Notes under the pieces: generated by a model
Seen by the model: the letters and a program-made list of their open reading frames with translations, nothing else
Told to the model about the DNA's origin: nothing
Database searches by the model: none
Made by a program: the position numbers and the translations under genes
Source of the DNA: Prinsepia uniflora
Taxonomy: Eukaryota > Streptophyta > Magnoliopsida > Rosales > Rosaceae
Length of the DNA stretch: 64,000 bases
Direction: 5' to 3'
Assembly (NCBI GenBank): GCA_032719365.1
Contig: CM064873.1
Coordinates: 8,714,501 to 8,778,500 of the forward strand
In this document: positions 34,928 through 47,581 of the stretch, piece after piece
Layout of the letters: every line of letters begins with the position of its first letter
Position numbering within the stretch: the stretch's first letter is position 1

Positions 34928-35710
34928 GGAAATGTTTACTTACCAGTAATAGGAATGAAATCAAAAGTAATTACTCTCATTACTTACTTCTCTTACGTTT
35001 GCTTGCAACGAGATAATTACTACCTATTTAAAATATGTAAATTACCCATTTTGGAGTAATTCCATTAATTAGGAGAGGGGTGTTAACGATTCCCATTACA
35101 ACCCCTTTGCATTATATAATTCACTAAAGTAACTTACACTTCTACAATAATTTCAAATAAACCAAGCCATTATTTAAAAAAAAAAACTAAGAATATAGTT
35201 TACAAGTGTGAATTACAATAATTCTAATTAGTAATAATGTTCTCATGTAAATAAATCCTCATTTTATAAGCCAACTCCTTCAACAACTAAAAACATGAGT
35301 TACAATATTTACTAATGAGTTATATAATGCTAAAACAACCAATCAGACATATTTTCTCATATTTTATTAGTGAATAATAATAACAAGATATGACATTTTG
35401 TATTTGTTATATATTATTGGCTATATAAGGCTCAACCTCAATATTTAAAAAGTATATATATATATATTATACATATATGTGCAAAGATATTTTAGTAATC
35501 AAATAAATTTTTATTCCGATTCATAAAATTTAGTAAACAAAACTAATTAAAATCAATCTCACTAATGTTATAATTCTATATAATTAGTAGAAAACTTAAT
35601 AAGAGAAGTGACTTAATAAGAATGATTATTCACTTCTCTTATTACATATTTCTCTGATTATTTACTTATCTCATTAATCACTATTCTCATTTCTGATAAG
35701 TAAATGTACC
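34928..35710. mobile_element. MITE-like inverted-repeat element (783 bp)
   Basis: The left end GGAAATGTTTACTTACCAGT and the right end read inward, GGTACATTTACTTATCAG, are imperfect inverted repeats extending about 50 bases. The interior is AT-rich with no ORF. No clear TSD was found, so the family is open. Confidence 0.5.
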
Positions 35711-36175
35711 GTACAATTGAGTTTCATAAAAATTATAAATACGAACTTCTTTCCATGCCCGTAACTCATGCTCTGTTTTGGTGACTTGATCTCACAACGA
35801 TCTTTAGACGTAATAATTGGAACTTAACTAATACGCATCCATTGCGTACCAAGGGTGGGTAATATATAAGAAAATATTTTGTGGAGTAGGTAAGCGATGA
35901 TATTAATTAAATTGATATGTATTTATATCAAAATAAATGTACACGTTTGTATGGTGATAAATTAAGAATGGTGCTACTCCTTGGTGGTTAGCTTGCTAGC
36001 TGCTAGCCTGCTACATGTCGCATTTGTCATGGACCGGCGGCTTAATTCCTCTGCAACCTTTCAGTGATCCCGAATTTGTCCTGCATTTGCATACATAGCT
36101 GTATTTTTCCTCATCATGTGATGGGTGAAATTTTATTCATTAGTTCATTCTAATAATGTCATATTGCCATGTGAT
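35711..36175. other. AT-rich spacer
   Basis: No gene seen. It ends with CATGTGAT (36168-36175), the left TSD of the hAT element. Confidence 0.5.
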
Positions 36176-36950
36176 TAGCCCTCATCATTTGGCCCAGAAG
36201 CCCACGGGCTTATGGGTACCCGATAGGCCCGATGATAAAAAGCCCGATCCGGCCCGATATGGGCCGTGGGCCTGCCCGACCCGCATGTTGACGGGCTGGA
36301 CTTGGGTTTAGGGTATTCAAGCCCGCTAGGCCCGATAGGCCCGAGCCCGATAAAGCCCGGTAAGCCCAGCCCGACCCGCCCAGGTAAACCCGACCCATAT
36401 GCCCGAAAATATAAAATAATTATAAATTAAGAATTGATACCCAATCCAATCTTGTTACTACTATCATAGCCAAAATCCAAAACTCCAACCAAATCTCAAC
36501 CTAGTGTCATTTAAAAGCCCAATGCCCAAACCAAACCCTAACCCTAAATTCAAAAAACTCACTAGGTCTTTGACTCTCTTATCGACCTCCTTATCCTATC
36601 TCGGCTTTATGGTCTAAAAGTTAAGTCAATTCTCCAAATCCAATAGTACCCCTCCTTAGCTTATTTCAATATTCGATAATAATATTTAAGCTCAACTCAC
36701 TTTTTTTTTTTACAATTAGGTAGGTACAAATGGGCTTAGTAGGCCCGGCCCAAGTAGGCTTAGTAGGCCCGACCCGTAAAGCCCGATAAATGCCCGGCCC
36801 AAACACGGCCCGACAAAGGGCATGGGCTTTCATATTTATGATCAAACCCGCCCGACCCGGCCCGGTATTTTTTAAATTATGAAATAGGCCCGGCCCAAGC
36901 CCAAAAATTTTGGGCCGGGCTTGCCCGACCCGGCCCAATGACGAGGCCTA
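36176..36950. mobile_element. Non-autonomous hAT element (775 bp)
   Basis: Perfect 8-bp TSD CATGTGAT (36168-36175 and 36951-36958). Terminal inverted repeats are TAGCCCTCATCATTTGGCCC and, read inward from the right, TAGGCCTCGTCATTGGGCCG. Both subterminal regions are packed with GGCCCGACCCG-like motifs, with an AT-rich middle and no transposase. ORFs inside are motif artefacts. Confidence 0.9.
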
Positions 36951-36958
36951 CATGTGAT

Positions 36959-39900
36959 CATCAATTTAACTGAAATTATTTTTTACATTAAATAAATTTC
37001 AAATTATAATAAATTAATAAAAATGATAATTTAGTCTAATTAAAAAATACAAAACCCAATTAGCCTTAAATTTCACAAACCCCAAAAAAGAAACAGAGAT
37101 TTGACCAAAAAAAAAAAACACAGAGACCCTATACCCCGTCCCTCCCCGTTGTAACCACATTCAAAGCCCATGGCAGTGGTGACGGTGACTGCCACCGTTC
37201 TTTAAATTTCTTCTCATTTCTAGAAGATTTAAATTCTAAGAATTTCAAAGAATCAAATAATCCCTTTTTTTTATAAAATTATAAATCCTAAAATTCCATC
37301 GTTATGCTTTTTTTTTTTTACACTAAAAACCCTGAGCACGATCTCACTCTAATTATTTTCGACTTAGAGGAAGGCGGCCGCGATGGTAGCTCGGAATGTA
37401 TCTCACGCCAAAGCCAAACAATATAAAAAACTAGGGGATTATACACGATGCTTGGTCTACACGAATATGGATTTGTATCCCTACTTAGGGACTCCATTCA
37501 ACGCCTGCCAGAACAAAAGAGCACCAACAAATTAAGAGCATCTTTTTGAGACTCCTTTTGGTCTTGGCACATGTTGCTTAATTAATTGGGATTTCCATTC
37601 GGCTTACTCCTAGTTTGTTTTTTGCAAAAATTGGAGGCAATCATAGTTCGGTCGTGCTCATATCTCTCAGTATTAAGAGAAAGAAGAATGATTTAATTTT
37701 AGGGTTTATGATTGTGTAGAAAGACGATGAATTGATTTTATGAAATTCTTAGAGGTTAATAAGTTTATTGGATCGCAGGTGATACACTAGCATGATTGAT
37801 AAAATACAACAGCAAAACCTTTATCACCTAATTAATCATTTTAACGATGCGTGCGGGTTTACAATTTATTTATAAGCTCACGCTAAACACTACGGTGTGT
37901 GAGTATTACAGGTAGAATACTTAGATCGGGTACATACAGATGCAGGGTGTTAAGTCAGTGCAGTCTGCAGATGCAGAGATGCAGATCGAGGAAGAAGATG
38001 TGGAAGATGCAGAGTCTCGGAGAGTGTGCAGCTCAGCTGTGTGCAGGCATGTAAAAACTGAAGGGTCTACATCTACATCAGCAAGGCTGTTACTTCGTAC
38101 GTGCTACGTTTGGCATCCTACTAATTGAATGGGGTTTATGCATGCAGATGACTAGATGAGGGGCCGGCTTCTTGCATTTCATTTTCATACACGTATGGCA
38201 ATAAATGAATCATAAATGCATGCACTTCAATATAATAACATAACAAAATCGTGGAATTCATGTACTGGATTTGAAATTACCTACTTCAAAATAATTGAGC
38301 CCACTGTTCAATCGGTAATGGTATTCTACTTTAAAATTTTGGATTCAAATTCAAATTATTTTCGAATTGAACCGGACCTTCCAATTCAACCAATTTGGTC
38401 TTTACCGTCCAATTTCAAATACCGAGCTGGTCATCTACCTTTTTCACGCGGCGTTATTGTATCGGTTGAGCCTCTGATGCCGATCTTCGGAGATGGCCAT
38501 TGATGAGGGCGGTCCGGCTGACAGTTCCGGCCCGTAAGCTGACCCTAACTTAGAAGTGTTATGTATAAGAATGGTCATATTAGCCCATCTCCTTGGGCCT
38601 GAGTGCGATAAAGCAAAAAAGCTGAGGTTGTGTGTGACACTTTGATCCATGAATCCATGAGAGGAGGGCGTTACATCAATGCACTCATGCAATTTAGGTT
38701 AAAATGGGCCTTATATGATTGGTTTCGTCGCCCAAGGTCTTGCTGAACATCATCCCACATCACCCAAAAATTTGTCCATTTGGGCTCAACTTCCGAAGAC
38801 TGGCCTGGAACCTGGCCGGCCTGGCAAAAAAGAAACAAGCGTTTATTTTTTATCTTAAACCAAAATAAAGGACTATCAAACAAAGCTAACATAATTTTTG
38901 GCAAACGTGGTATTTGAATTTTATTTGCAGTCCTTTGTCGCGACCTGTGGGAATTAGGGGTGCTTTTGCTAGTATGGACTTCATGTGGGCACAGTCTCTC
39001 ATAAAGGATGATAATACTTATTCAAATAATAATATTTGAGGCTACATCTGGTCAGGTTGGCACTGAGATGATATTAGAATGTAGAGGCTCAAAATGAATT
39101 TTTCAAATTGAGATTTGTTCTTGTTCTGTAATGTGTATATATATATATATACATACATTTTAACACTTTTAAAACGCTATTTTTCCCACCATCCAATAAT
39201 CAAACAATCAACGATTAACTCAAAAATTAAATTATTAAGGAAGAATTAAATCTAATTAACAAGTAGGAAATTCGATAATAAGTCTAGCAATGTATTTGCC
39301 CGTGTTCCCTCCTCCCAAAACTAGCTTTCACAACTCAAATATTATCTGATCAGTCTATCTCTTATGACAGTTGAAAGTGTAAGGAATGCTCGGACTTGAT
39401 ATAGGCCATAAATGGAAGTCCAAATTCTTTGGTCGAAAATTAGTCACATATCAGATGTGCAGGAATATCTTATGCTCTATATAAACAAATTGCTACAACA
39501 GTCTACTACATCCTCGACGAAACCAAATAATTTATGTACAAGAGAAATGATAAAGTAGGTTATATTTGTACTAACTTTTTTCCAAATGAAAAGAAAAAGA
39601 GCATTAGTGGGTGAGAAGTGCTTTTCTTTTTTTTCCTGTGAACAGCTGGGATCATGGAATCGGATACTTAGAAAGCAATGGGGAACCTTCTCCTTTCTAG
39701 TTTTTTTACTACAATGATGGAGAAAATTTTGGGTGTGAACTTCACACCACCATATTGGTGTTACTAATTTATAGGGCTAATTTATATTATGACATACAAA
39801 TACTAAATAATTGAAATATTTCAAATTTCAAGTATCGTATAAACATGTTAGATAATTCAATAATTAATTTTTAATATATAATTTTGCTTTCCTACAGCTC

Positions 39901-40666
39901 GAAAATGGTTTCATTCATCTTAGAAAAAATAATTATATATATATTATAAAAATAAGTGAATAGGGTAAATAATAACACTCCACCCCCATATTCAACAATT
40001 GCTCCGCTGGAGGGATATAGGAAGAAAGCAACAAGTGATTTGCTTGGTCATTCTCGTGTGGGCCCATTTTGTAATCGTTTGGGCTAAGCCCCGCGACAAA
40101 AGGGGTTGTGGGCCTAAAGAAAAAGAACACTCGATGGCAGTGTGACTACTGCATCATACCACTAGTTTATTATTGCCTTCCAATAATCCAACCAAACAAA
40201 AGCGCCTCTCTCTTTTCCAAGTCTCCATTGATCTCCAAAATATCAGAAAATCAAAGAGCCCTATATTCACACAACCACTAGTCACATGATATTTTTTTTT
40301 TTATTACAAGAAAGTAGATAATTTTAAAAAAAAAAAATTTAAAAAAATTCATACAATATATCATTAAATTTCGAACTTCAAATTAATTATTTAAGATAGA
40401 ACATAAATAATAAGAATATATGAATACCCATTCGGAGATGAGTTTCCAAAGCTTTTTTGGATTTATGCTTTTGTTTAATGTTGTCTTTCTTTTCTTGGTA
40501 CCAAATGATTCTGTTTTCTCTTTCTAGTCAACACTCATCAATCAACAGAGCCCAAGAAAAGCAGAGAAAAACAGTGCTCATCAACGATGACCCATCCATC
40601 TCACCACTCTCACTGTTCCAGGTGATGTAACGTTCTTAATCTTTGTGTGCCTCCATATGACCTCTC
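36959..40666. other. Intergenic region
   Basis: AT-rich with short ORFs only, none resembling a known protein. A (TA)n microsatellite is at about 39131-39151. A piece of the repeat seen at 23265 and 23570 recurs near 39285-39345. The last 200 bases are CT-rich and lead into the promoter of the next gene. Confidence 0.5.
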
Positions 40667-40675
40667 TATATAAAA
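40667..40675 (+). promoter_or_regulatory. TATA box of the 217-residue protein gene
   Basis: TATATAAAA about 115 bases before the start codon, after a CT-rich stretch. Spacing fits a transcription start near 40700. Confidence 0.6.
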
Positions 40676-40788
40676 TTTAAATTTGCCCACTATGGGTTAC
40701 CATATGCGTGTCTCGCTCCAAGTCCTTTTGTGCATAGTTCCAATCCCAATCAAACGCTAAATCCAATCAATCTCAGGCTTTGGCAGTC

Positions 40789-42377
40789 ATGGCTCAACAG
40801 CAACAGGTACTGCTTTGTCTCCATCTCATTTTCCTTGGATTTTCCCATTTGGGTTTTGGTTCAACCCAGCTTTGATATATTTCTCTTATTAAATTTCAGT
40901 GTTGGGTTCTGTTGTTTTCCTATAATTTGTCTGGTCTTGTGGGTCATGTTAGTTTTATCACTGTGACTTCATTTCTTGGCCGGTGACCGATATGATTGTA
41001 GGAGGAAGGGTGGCCTCTGGGCTTGCAGCCAGTGCATGTGAGAGTTGGGTTGGCTTCAAACAATGAATTCAATGGATCAATTTCATTCAACACTTTACTC
41101 ACTGGTTCTCCAACTTGCTCTACAGATTCTTCGTCAGATCTAGACACTGAGGTCAGTACAATTAACACACATTTTAATGCATATGTTTTCTTATACGATA
41201 TTAGTCATGTCTTTGATGTGTATAAGTAAATACAATGTCTTTTGAATCCTAATATTATCGGCATATTTTGTGATAAAGTATCACTCATGTCAATGGCATA
41301 AAAAAATTTGGAGACTGCTTGATCCGACTCTGAAATCTTGAAGATTGCTCTAATGAAATTGTGTGCATATTTTTACAAGAATGCCATTCTACGTAATTCT
41401 ACTCTCGCTATGTGTATATTATATTTATATTTGGTCGGCACAAAATTGGTATGTACTATTCCCATGAATATATAGTACCTTCTGTTTTTGTTTGTCAGCT
41501 TGTTTCATACATTTTTGAAATTGAAATTTAACTGAACATGTCATGTGATGTTTCATGATAGGATAACCGTTTCTTATGAATTGGTAAGGACCTAATCAGT
41601 CATGAATTGATTAACAATTAGCAATTCTCTCTATCCATGTTGGATGAGAATAAAATGATTGGACTCCACTATTAGTGTAGGGTATGGGGGGGAAAAAATT
41701 GTTATCACGTTGTACGTATTACAAGTGTTTACTTTTTCCTTCACGTTAGGCAAGAATACACTGATGACATGGTGAAAAAAGTATACATTTGTTATGCCTA
41801 GAACAGTTTCAGCTAAGTTTGTCTCATGTACCGAGCATCTGATGCTCATGTTCTAAGGCTATTAACTTGAAATATATTTTGCTTGTTGCAGTCTACAGGG
41901 TCATTTTTCCATGATAGGAGCATCACACTTGGGAGCCTCATAGGAATCAATAGCATTCTAGAGCTATCAAGAAGATCACTAAGGGGAAGAAAAAATGTTC
42001 AGACCACCAAAGATAAAAAAAGCAGCAACAACAGCACCAAGTTCAGATTGTGTTTTTTTTCTCTTTGCTCCAAGGACACTACAGACGGTGAAAATGTGAC
42101 CAATCATCCTCCAACTCTTGCCCACTTTCTAGCTGTGGAGAGAAAGGCAGCCAATGAAAATTACAGAGCTAACCCTCCTATTTATGCACCAGAAGATGAG
42201 CTTGTATTAGCTGATCATGATCAGACTGTTTCTTCACAACCCAGTAACTCACTATTTGTTGATGGTCAAGTTGCTCCTCCTCAATCCAGTTCTAGTCATA
42301 GTCCATGGCTTGGTTCAAATGTTGATCAAAGAAAACCAATGCTATTTTCATGCATGTGTGGGCCCCTCTTTCATTGA
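40789..42377 (+). CDS. Uncharacterised plant protein, 217 residues, three exons
   Basis: Exons 40789-40806, 41002-41151 and 41892-42377; both introns have GT...AG ends and fall between codons (phase 0). The protein starts MAQQQQ and joins exon 2 at EEGWPLGLQPVHVRVGL. Exon 2 has a serine/threonine-rich acidic stretch (LLTGSPTCSTDSSSDLDTE). Exon 3 continues with STGSFFHDRSITLGSLIGI and a basic patch (SRRSLRGRKN), and ends in a cysteine-containing tail (FSCMCGPLFH). I recognise the conserved EGWPLGLQP and STGSFFHDRSITLGSLIG blocks as typical of a family of small plant proteins with no assigned function; I cannot name a family member. No signal peptide, membrane segment or enzyme motif is visible. 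Splicing is intact with no stops. A TATA box lies upstream and AATAAA lies 157 bases after the stop. Confidence 0.88.
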
Positions 42378-42533
42378 CCAGTCATATATTCAGAAATTTT
42401 TATAATTCGGATATATAGTAAGTTGATATTAAACAATCAAATTTGTTTCTAAATGAGTAATGATGACTTGACGAGCATTCTGTTTTCATGTGTTTGTATT
42501 GAGAAGAGTTCTGAATTTGATGTTATCGGAAGA

Positions 42534-42539
42534 AATAAA
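42534..42539 (+). terminator. Putative polyadenylation signal of the 217-residue protein gene
   Basis: AATAAA 157 bases after the stop codon at 42375-42377; position and T-rich surroundings fit a plant 3' end. Confidence 0.4.
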
Positions 42540-44512
42540 GAAGGATCAATTGCATTTTTGTCTAAAATAAGAGGGGGAGCATTATTTCATCAAGCAATTT
42601 TTTCATACTAGTTGCTAGCAATTGGCTTGATTAATCTCCTTTCATGCCAAGTGCAAATAATGTTCATTTCCAATTTATGTTCCAAATCCAAAAGGATGCT
42701 GACATATTGCCTATCATTTGGTACCATGTCTTACCGATTTGACTAAAATGAGTAGAGAGTATCTAGGGGAACAAGAAAACTTTTGCATACTATTCAACCT
42801 TTCCCAAATTTACCACCAAATAGGATCTCTTCCTTAACACTTTACAGAGCACCTTCAATACTTTTATTGTAGCTCCAAAATATCTAAGGGGGTACAAAAG
42901 TACTTGTGTTCTATTTAATGCTTTCTAGTTTACCACCAAATAGGATCTTAAGCGCTTATGATTACAATTTGGGAGAATGATTATGTCAATTAATTCCTGT
43001 TAATTCAATCAAATTAAGTATCAAATTCAATCTACTTAGAATCGGTATTTAAAATATGACATAGCCCTACTAAATTTATAAATAACACTCCTAAAGATGG
43101 CCCTTGGATACTTTTCCTCACAAAGTACTATCATAGTTTCGATTTATCCTCGCACATTATTTCATTAACTATTTTTTTTTTCGATAAGTTATTTCCTTAA
43201 CTAATTTAGCAAGTAGTGCCAGATTCAAGATAATTTAACTCATTTTTCATCAAATTAAGGCATGCAAGGGGCATGTGACTCGCCTATAAAATCAACATCT
43301 TTCAACCACACTTCTCTTTTCATGTTAAATTTAACGGAAATATGAAGAAAAAAAATCGCCACAAATCTAATAAGTGCTAAATTGACTGTTTTTTAGAATA
43401 ATAGTAAAAAAAAAAACTTTAATAAATTGAATATTAATCTCACAAGAATCAAATTCAAAATTACTAAATGCACCGCAAAAAAAAACCTCACTATAATCTG
43501 AAAAACAAATTGAGTACTTTTTATTAGACGAGCCTTTAAACAGTAAACTTAGTGACAAATTGTAATTTACCCAACTGAATTGTTTTGGAATCTAAACCGT
43601 ACACTTGGTGCTCATAAAGCAGCAGCAAGTAAATAGCTATGTCTAAATCAGACGGGACCTTCAAAATGTCCACACATGAATAATTTTACTCAACATCATC
43701 AACTGACATATATAAGGGCCCAACTGAAATGCAGGCCCACATATTTTAAGTGGGCCTAGCCTATTTCTTGACTTTTCAAACAATCACTCACAGGCCATAA
43801 CTTGTCTTTCTTAAGTCAACATCTGTCTTGTCTGATCATTCAATGTTTCACTATTGACTTAACTGTCCTTGTTGCTGCTGATCAAGCTCATCTCAACAGT
43901 AAAGAGATACAATCGCATGAAGTCCATCTCCCAATCATTTTTTTTACTTTTTTTTTCCATTGATTATTTGTATTTCTTGGTGCCACATAAATCCCATTTC
44001 TATACCCAAACTACAGTAAAATACTTTAAAATTACCAGCAAAAACTTTAAAATAAAATAATATTACATCTCAAAAGGAAAGATAGGTGCTTTTGACGATG
44101 CGGGTCAAAAGCACAACGTGTCCTTTGCTTGCTCTTTCCAAGTGTTTTCTTGCGCAGTAGCCATTCAAGAATGTTGAATTTTCAATTTGAATAAGAAAAA
44201 GAATTCCTTCCTTCTTTTTTTTCTTCTTTCCCCGCCCCCCACTCTTTTTTTTTTTCTTTTTTCCCTCTTCCCAATTCAGATATCTAACAGACTCTCACGC
44301 AATCACCAACTGACAAGATCCTTGGATCTCAAGTAAACAAACTTAACATGACTAAAACATCTAACCCAAACTTTGCCTGCAACTCTCTTCTTTGCTTATT
44401 CCAAAACTACATACCACATGGAATTTTTATCTGTACATACGAAGTGGGTCAAGCACCAGCTTCGCCTCCAATCACAGATGGAACCCTTTTGATTACCGAA
44501 TGCCATTGATCA
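42540..44512. other. Intergenic region between two convergent genes
   Basis: AT-rich, no ORF of interest. Its right end should include the 3' UTR of the XBAT31-like gene. Confidence 0.5.
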
Positions 44513-47500
44513 TCAAGGCTTGTCAACCCATTCATTCTCAGAGATAGTCCTTTCTGAGCCACGGCCACCCATCTTCCCAAAAGAACCCATTGCCGATAAG
44601 CCCTTGAAGCTGCTACTTCCCTCATTGAAGTTTCGGGACTTTTTTGCCTTTCTTATCTTGGAGGAATTGTTATCTCCGGTATCATGATCAGCATCATCAC
44701 AGGTCTTGATCTTTGCAACTACCAGACGGGCAATGGTGCTTCGACAGAATGGACAAACTGGTGGGGTTAGGCACAATGTAGTTGGATTAGGCTTCTTGTG
44801 GCAGCAGAGGGCTGAGAGTGCAATGTGCACACATTTGGTGGCCACAATTTTCGACTTCAATTTGGCATACCTGCTCAAAGCATATGCAGCATAGATCTGA
44901 ATCGCTTTCCTGCAATAAAACAATGTGTCCAGGTCAATAATTTGGTCCCATATGCATCAAACAAGGCGATAATATGTCTATACAGTTCACATGACTGTTG
45001 AATACATATTTCCTTTTAACCTTCCTATAACTGAAAATGCAATTAAGCAGCTACATCAAAATCTAATGCCTTAACTGGGGGGACCAGAGCCAAGAAAAAT
45101 ATAACACGCAAAGAGAAAAACAGTGCCGAGTGTAACTATCATTGAGCCTCATGGACCAGCTCACAGGTATGGAAATAAGGCTCATGAATTGTGAACAGTT
45201 TCAGTTAGATTCACTTCTCGGGATCAGAAACACAAAATTGAATTTAAAGAGCAAGGTAATCAAACATTTCAGAATTTTCCTTGATAATTACGAAATATTC
45301 AAACAGAAAATCCGTCAATTGTGTCAACTATAAATAGACTCTAGTCCTATTGCATGTATGGACTCTTTGAGATGGGAGACCATCTTTTCAGTAATCACAA
45401 ATTAGCGGTCAGTAAAAATTTTAGTTTTCCTAGACAATTAAGAAAGACAAAAGAAAAATAGAGATTTCATCACGTGGCCAGATTCAAATCAAACTCTTTT
45501 GCGTTTGAAATAGTTCAGTAAAGTATAGACTATAGACATCCAAATGGGTGAAAGTGGGTGAAGCTCCTACTTTACACGATATTGATAGACATTTAACTTA
45601 AATATAAAGAAAGAGAGGATAGTTTCAATTACCACGGACAGATTGTCATCCATCCCCACATCAGAATGTGATGGAGATGGAAGAGAGTAAGCGGTTCCTT
45701 TCAAGATCGTCTTCTCCCTCTCCCTATTTGCCTCCATTAAGGCATGTTCTAGAAGAATTTTTGCCTCCTGATTAAGCTCACTAATAAACTTCAAAGGTGC
45801 TGGCCACACGAGAGGCTCAGCTGATGAAGGATTTAGCATGGCTGCACAAGCTCCATGTTTGTGTTTCAGAGCAACTATATATGGTATTCTCCTGCATATA
45901 CACAACAACTAACATATGAGCCCAAAATCCAAATGGGAGTTTTTGAAATCGAGCCAAGGGATATGAATCACATAATAAGACGCCTTAAATAAAATTAGAG
46001 GTTATAAAACAATTGTATACTTCGCAATGCACACCAATTATTGATTTGAAATTGAACAGCTCAAATGCATCATCAGAAAAAACCAAACTTGCATAATTAG
46101 TATTTGTTGTATTTCCATAAAGCGAGAAGCTTTGGCACAAGTGATGAATCTGATGATATATGGTGAACTCAATGGTTTTAGCATCGCCGCTCAGTTTTAT
46201 ATTAACACTGATTCGCAGCCGTTTCCTTCAATAATCACATGTAAAAAGACGGAGTTCCATATGGTCCTAACTGAGGGAAAAGAAATTGTTTAGAGTTACT
46301 AGTACTAAAATATAAAAGGAAATGAAGAAATACCCTGATGAATCTCTTTGAATACGATCTCCACCCCATGCCAACAATGCGCGAATGCAATCTAAAAGAT
46401 CCCCCTCTAGCAGCCAAATGAAGAGAAGTGCTCCCAGGACAGCTGTAACAATATTAATCAATCTAGAGCACAAAATCGACACTGTAAAGTAATCAGAATT
46501 AAGGAATTGATTGCAGTTCATACCCATATCCACCAGTTGAAGCACAGACAAGAGCTCCATTGTCTAATAGAATATGTACGCATTCAGGCCTACTTCGACG
46601 GGCTGCCAAATGCAACGGTGTTGCTCCCCTGCCATCTCTAATATTCACAAACCGTGCAAATCCCCTGATATTCAATCCAAAATTTCATGTTATAAATAAG
46701 CAAATAGCCAAATACACCAATCGAAGAGAATACTAAAACGAAACCAGTCAGGAGACCAACCAAGAAACAGCAACAGCACTTGAATGAGCAGCAGAAATAA
46801 TGGCTTGAAGGCAATCAGCATGGCCATAGTAGGCTGCATAATGCAAGCAGGTTCTTCCATGAAGGGAATCAAACATTAATACCTGATACATAAGCCTAAT
46901 TAATTTCATAGTTATTATTGGGAAAATAAAATTTGCAATCTAGAAGCAAAAAAAGAGTTGGGATTCTGAAATTTTCGCATACATTTGCCTCCTGCTTCAA
47001 GAAGCTTTTGCACGCACGAGAGCTTGCCATGCATTGCAGCCAACATGAGTGAGTCTGAGCCATTTCCCAATTTCCAATCATCAGAACAAGAAGAATCAAG
47101 CATTTTCAAATCAATAAACTTTCACATTGACAACCAAAAGTAACCTGTTTGTGACGATTTAGCGCATCTGGATTTACAGATCGTTGTAAGAGCATAGAAA
47201 GAATCTGCCAATTAGACCCAAATGGGGGAAACATCATCAAAAATCAAACATTTAAACACATAAAGATTCCACCAAAAAAAAGGGGGATTTCCCACCAAAA
47301 ATCAAAAACCCAGAAAATCCCATTTCCCCAAAATCCCAAAACCTTGACGCCACTCATTGAAATCCCAATGAAATTAAGGAGTGAATACGAAGAGCCCACC
47401 TCGATCTGACCATTCGCAGCAGCAATATGAAGAGCAGAGTAACGATCATAGACAGTGTTTGTATCGCAAGAGAGTTGGGTCCTTCTCTAGCAAAGCTCTC

Positions 47501-47581
47501 CACAGTGTCCAATTCCCCAAATTGCACCGCTCGGAACAGCCCATGTTCATCACTCTCTCTGCAACTCAATCCCTGACCCAT
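44513..47581 (-). CDS. XBAT31: XBAT31/XB3-like ankyrin-repeat RING E3 ubiquitin ligase, disrupted by six apparent single-base indels
   Basis: Eight exons on the minus strand: 47400-47581, 47145-47204, 46983-47054, 46761-46882, 46524-46664, 46334-46442, 45633-45891 and 44513-44909, all with GT...AG introns. The start is MGQGLSCRESDEHGLFRAVQ, with an N-myristoylation-type glycine 2. Ankyrin repeats follow (ILSMLLQRSVNPDALNRHKQ, RTCLHYAAYYGHADCLQAI, GATPLHLAARRSRPECVHIL). Next come a linker (NPSSAEPLVWPAPLKFISEL) and a C3HC4 RING (LCCICFEQVCQIEV to PPVCPFCRSTIARLVV). The expected length is about 445 residues, close to the family norm. The family attaches ubiquitin to target proteins, some at membranes. 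Codon frame breaks at six places: two in exon 1 (TTT and AAA runs near 47490 and 47461), start and end of exon 3, a T run in exon 6 (near 46410) and one in the RING exon near 44815. Either a recent pseudogene or base-call errors. Confidence 0.85.

Noticed and set aside
36530..36545. Telomere-like CCCTAAC(CCTAA)
   Set aside because: Only two imperfect units inside a hAT element.
37940..38128. 62-codon acidic ORF
   Set aside because: Short, no recognised motif, no splice or promoter support.
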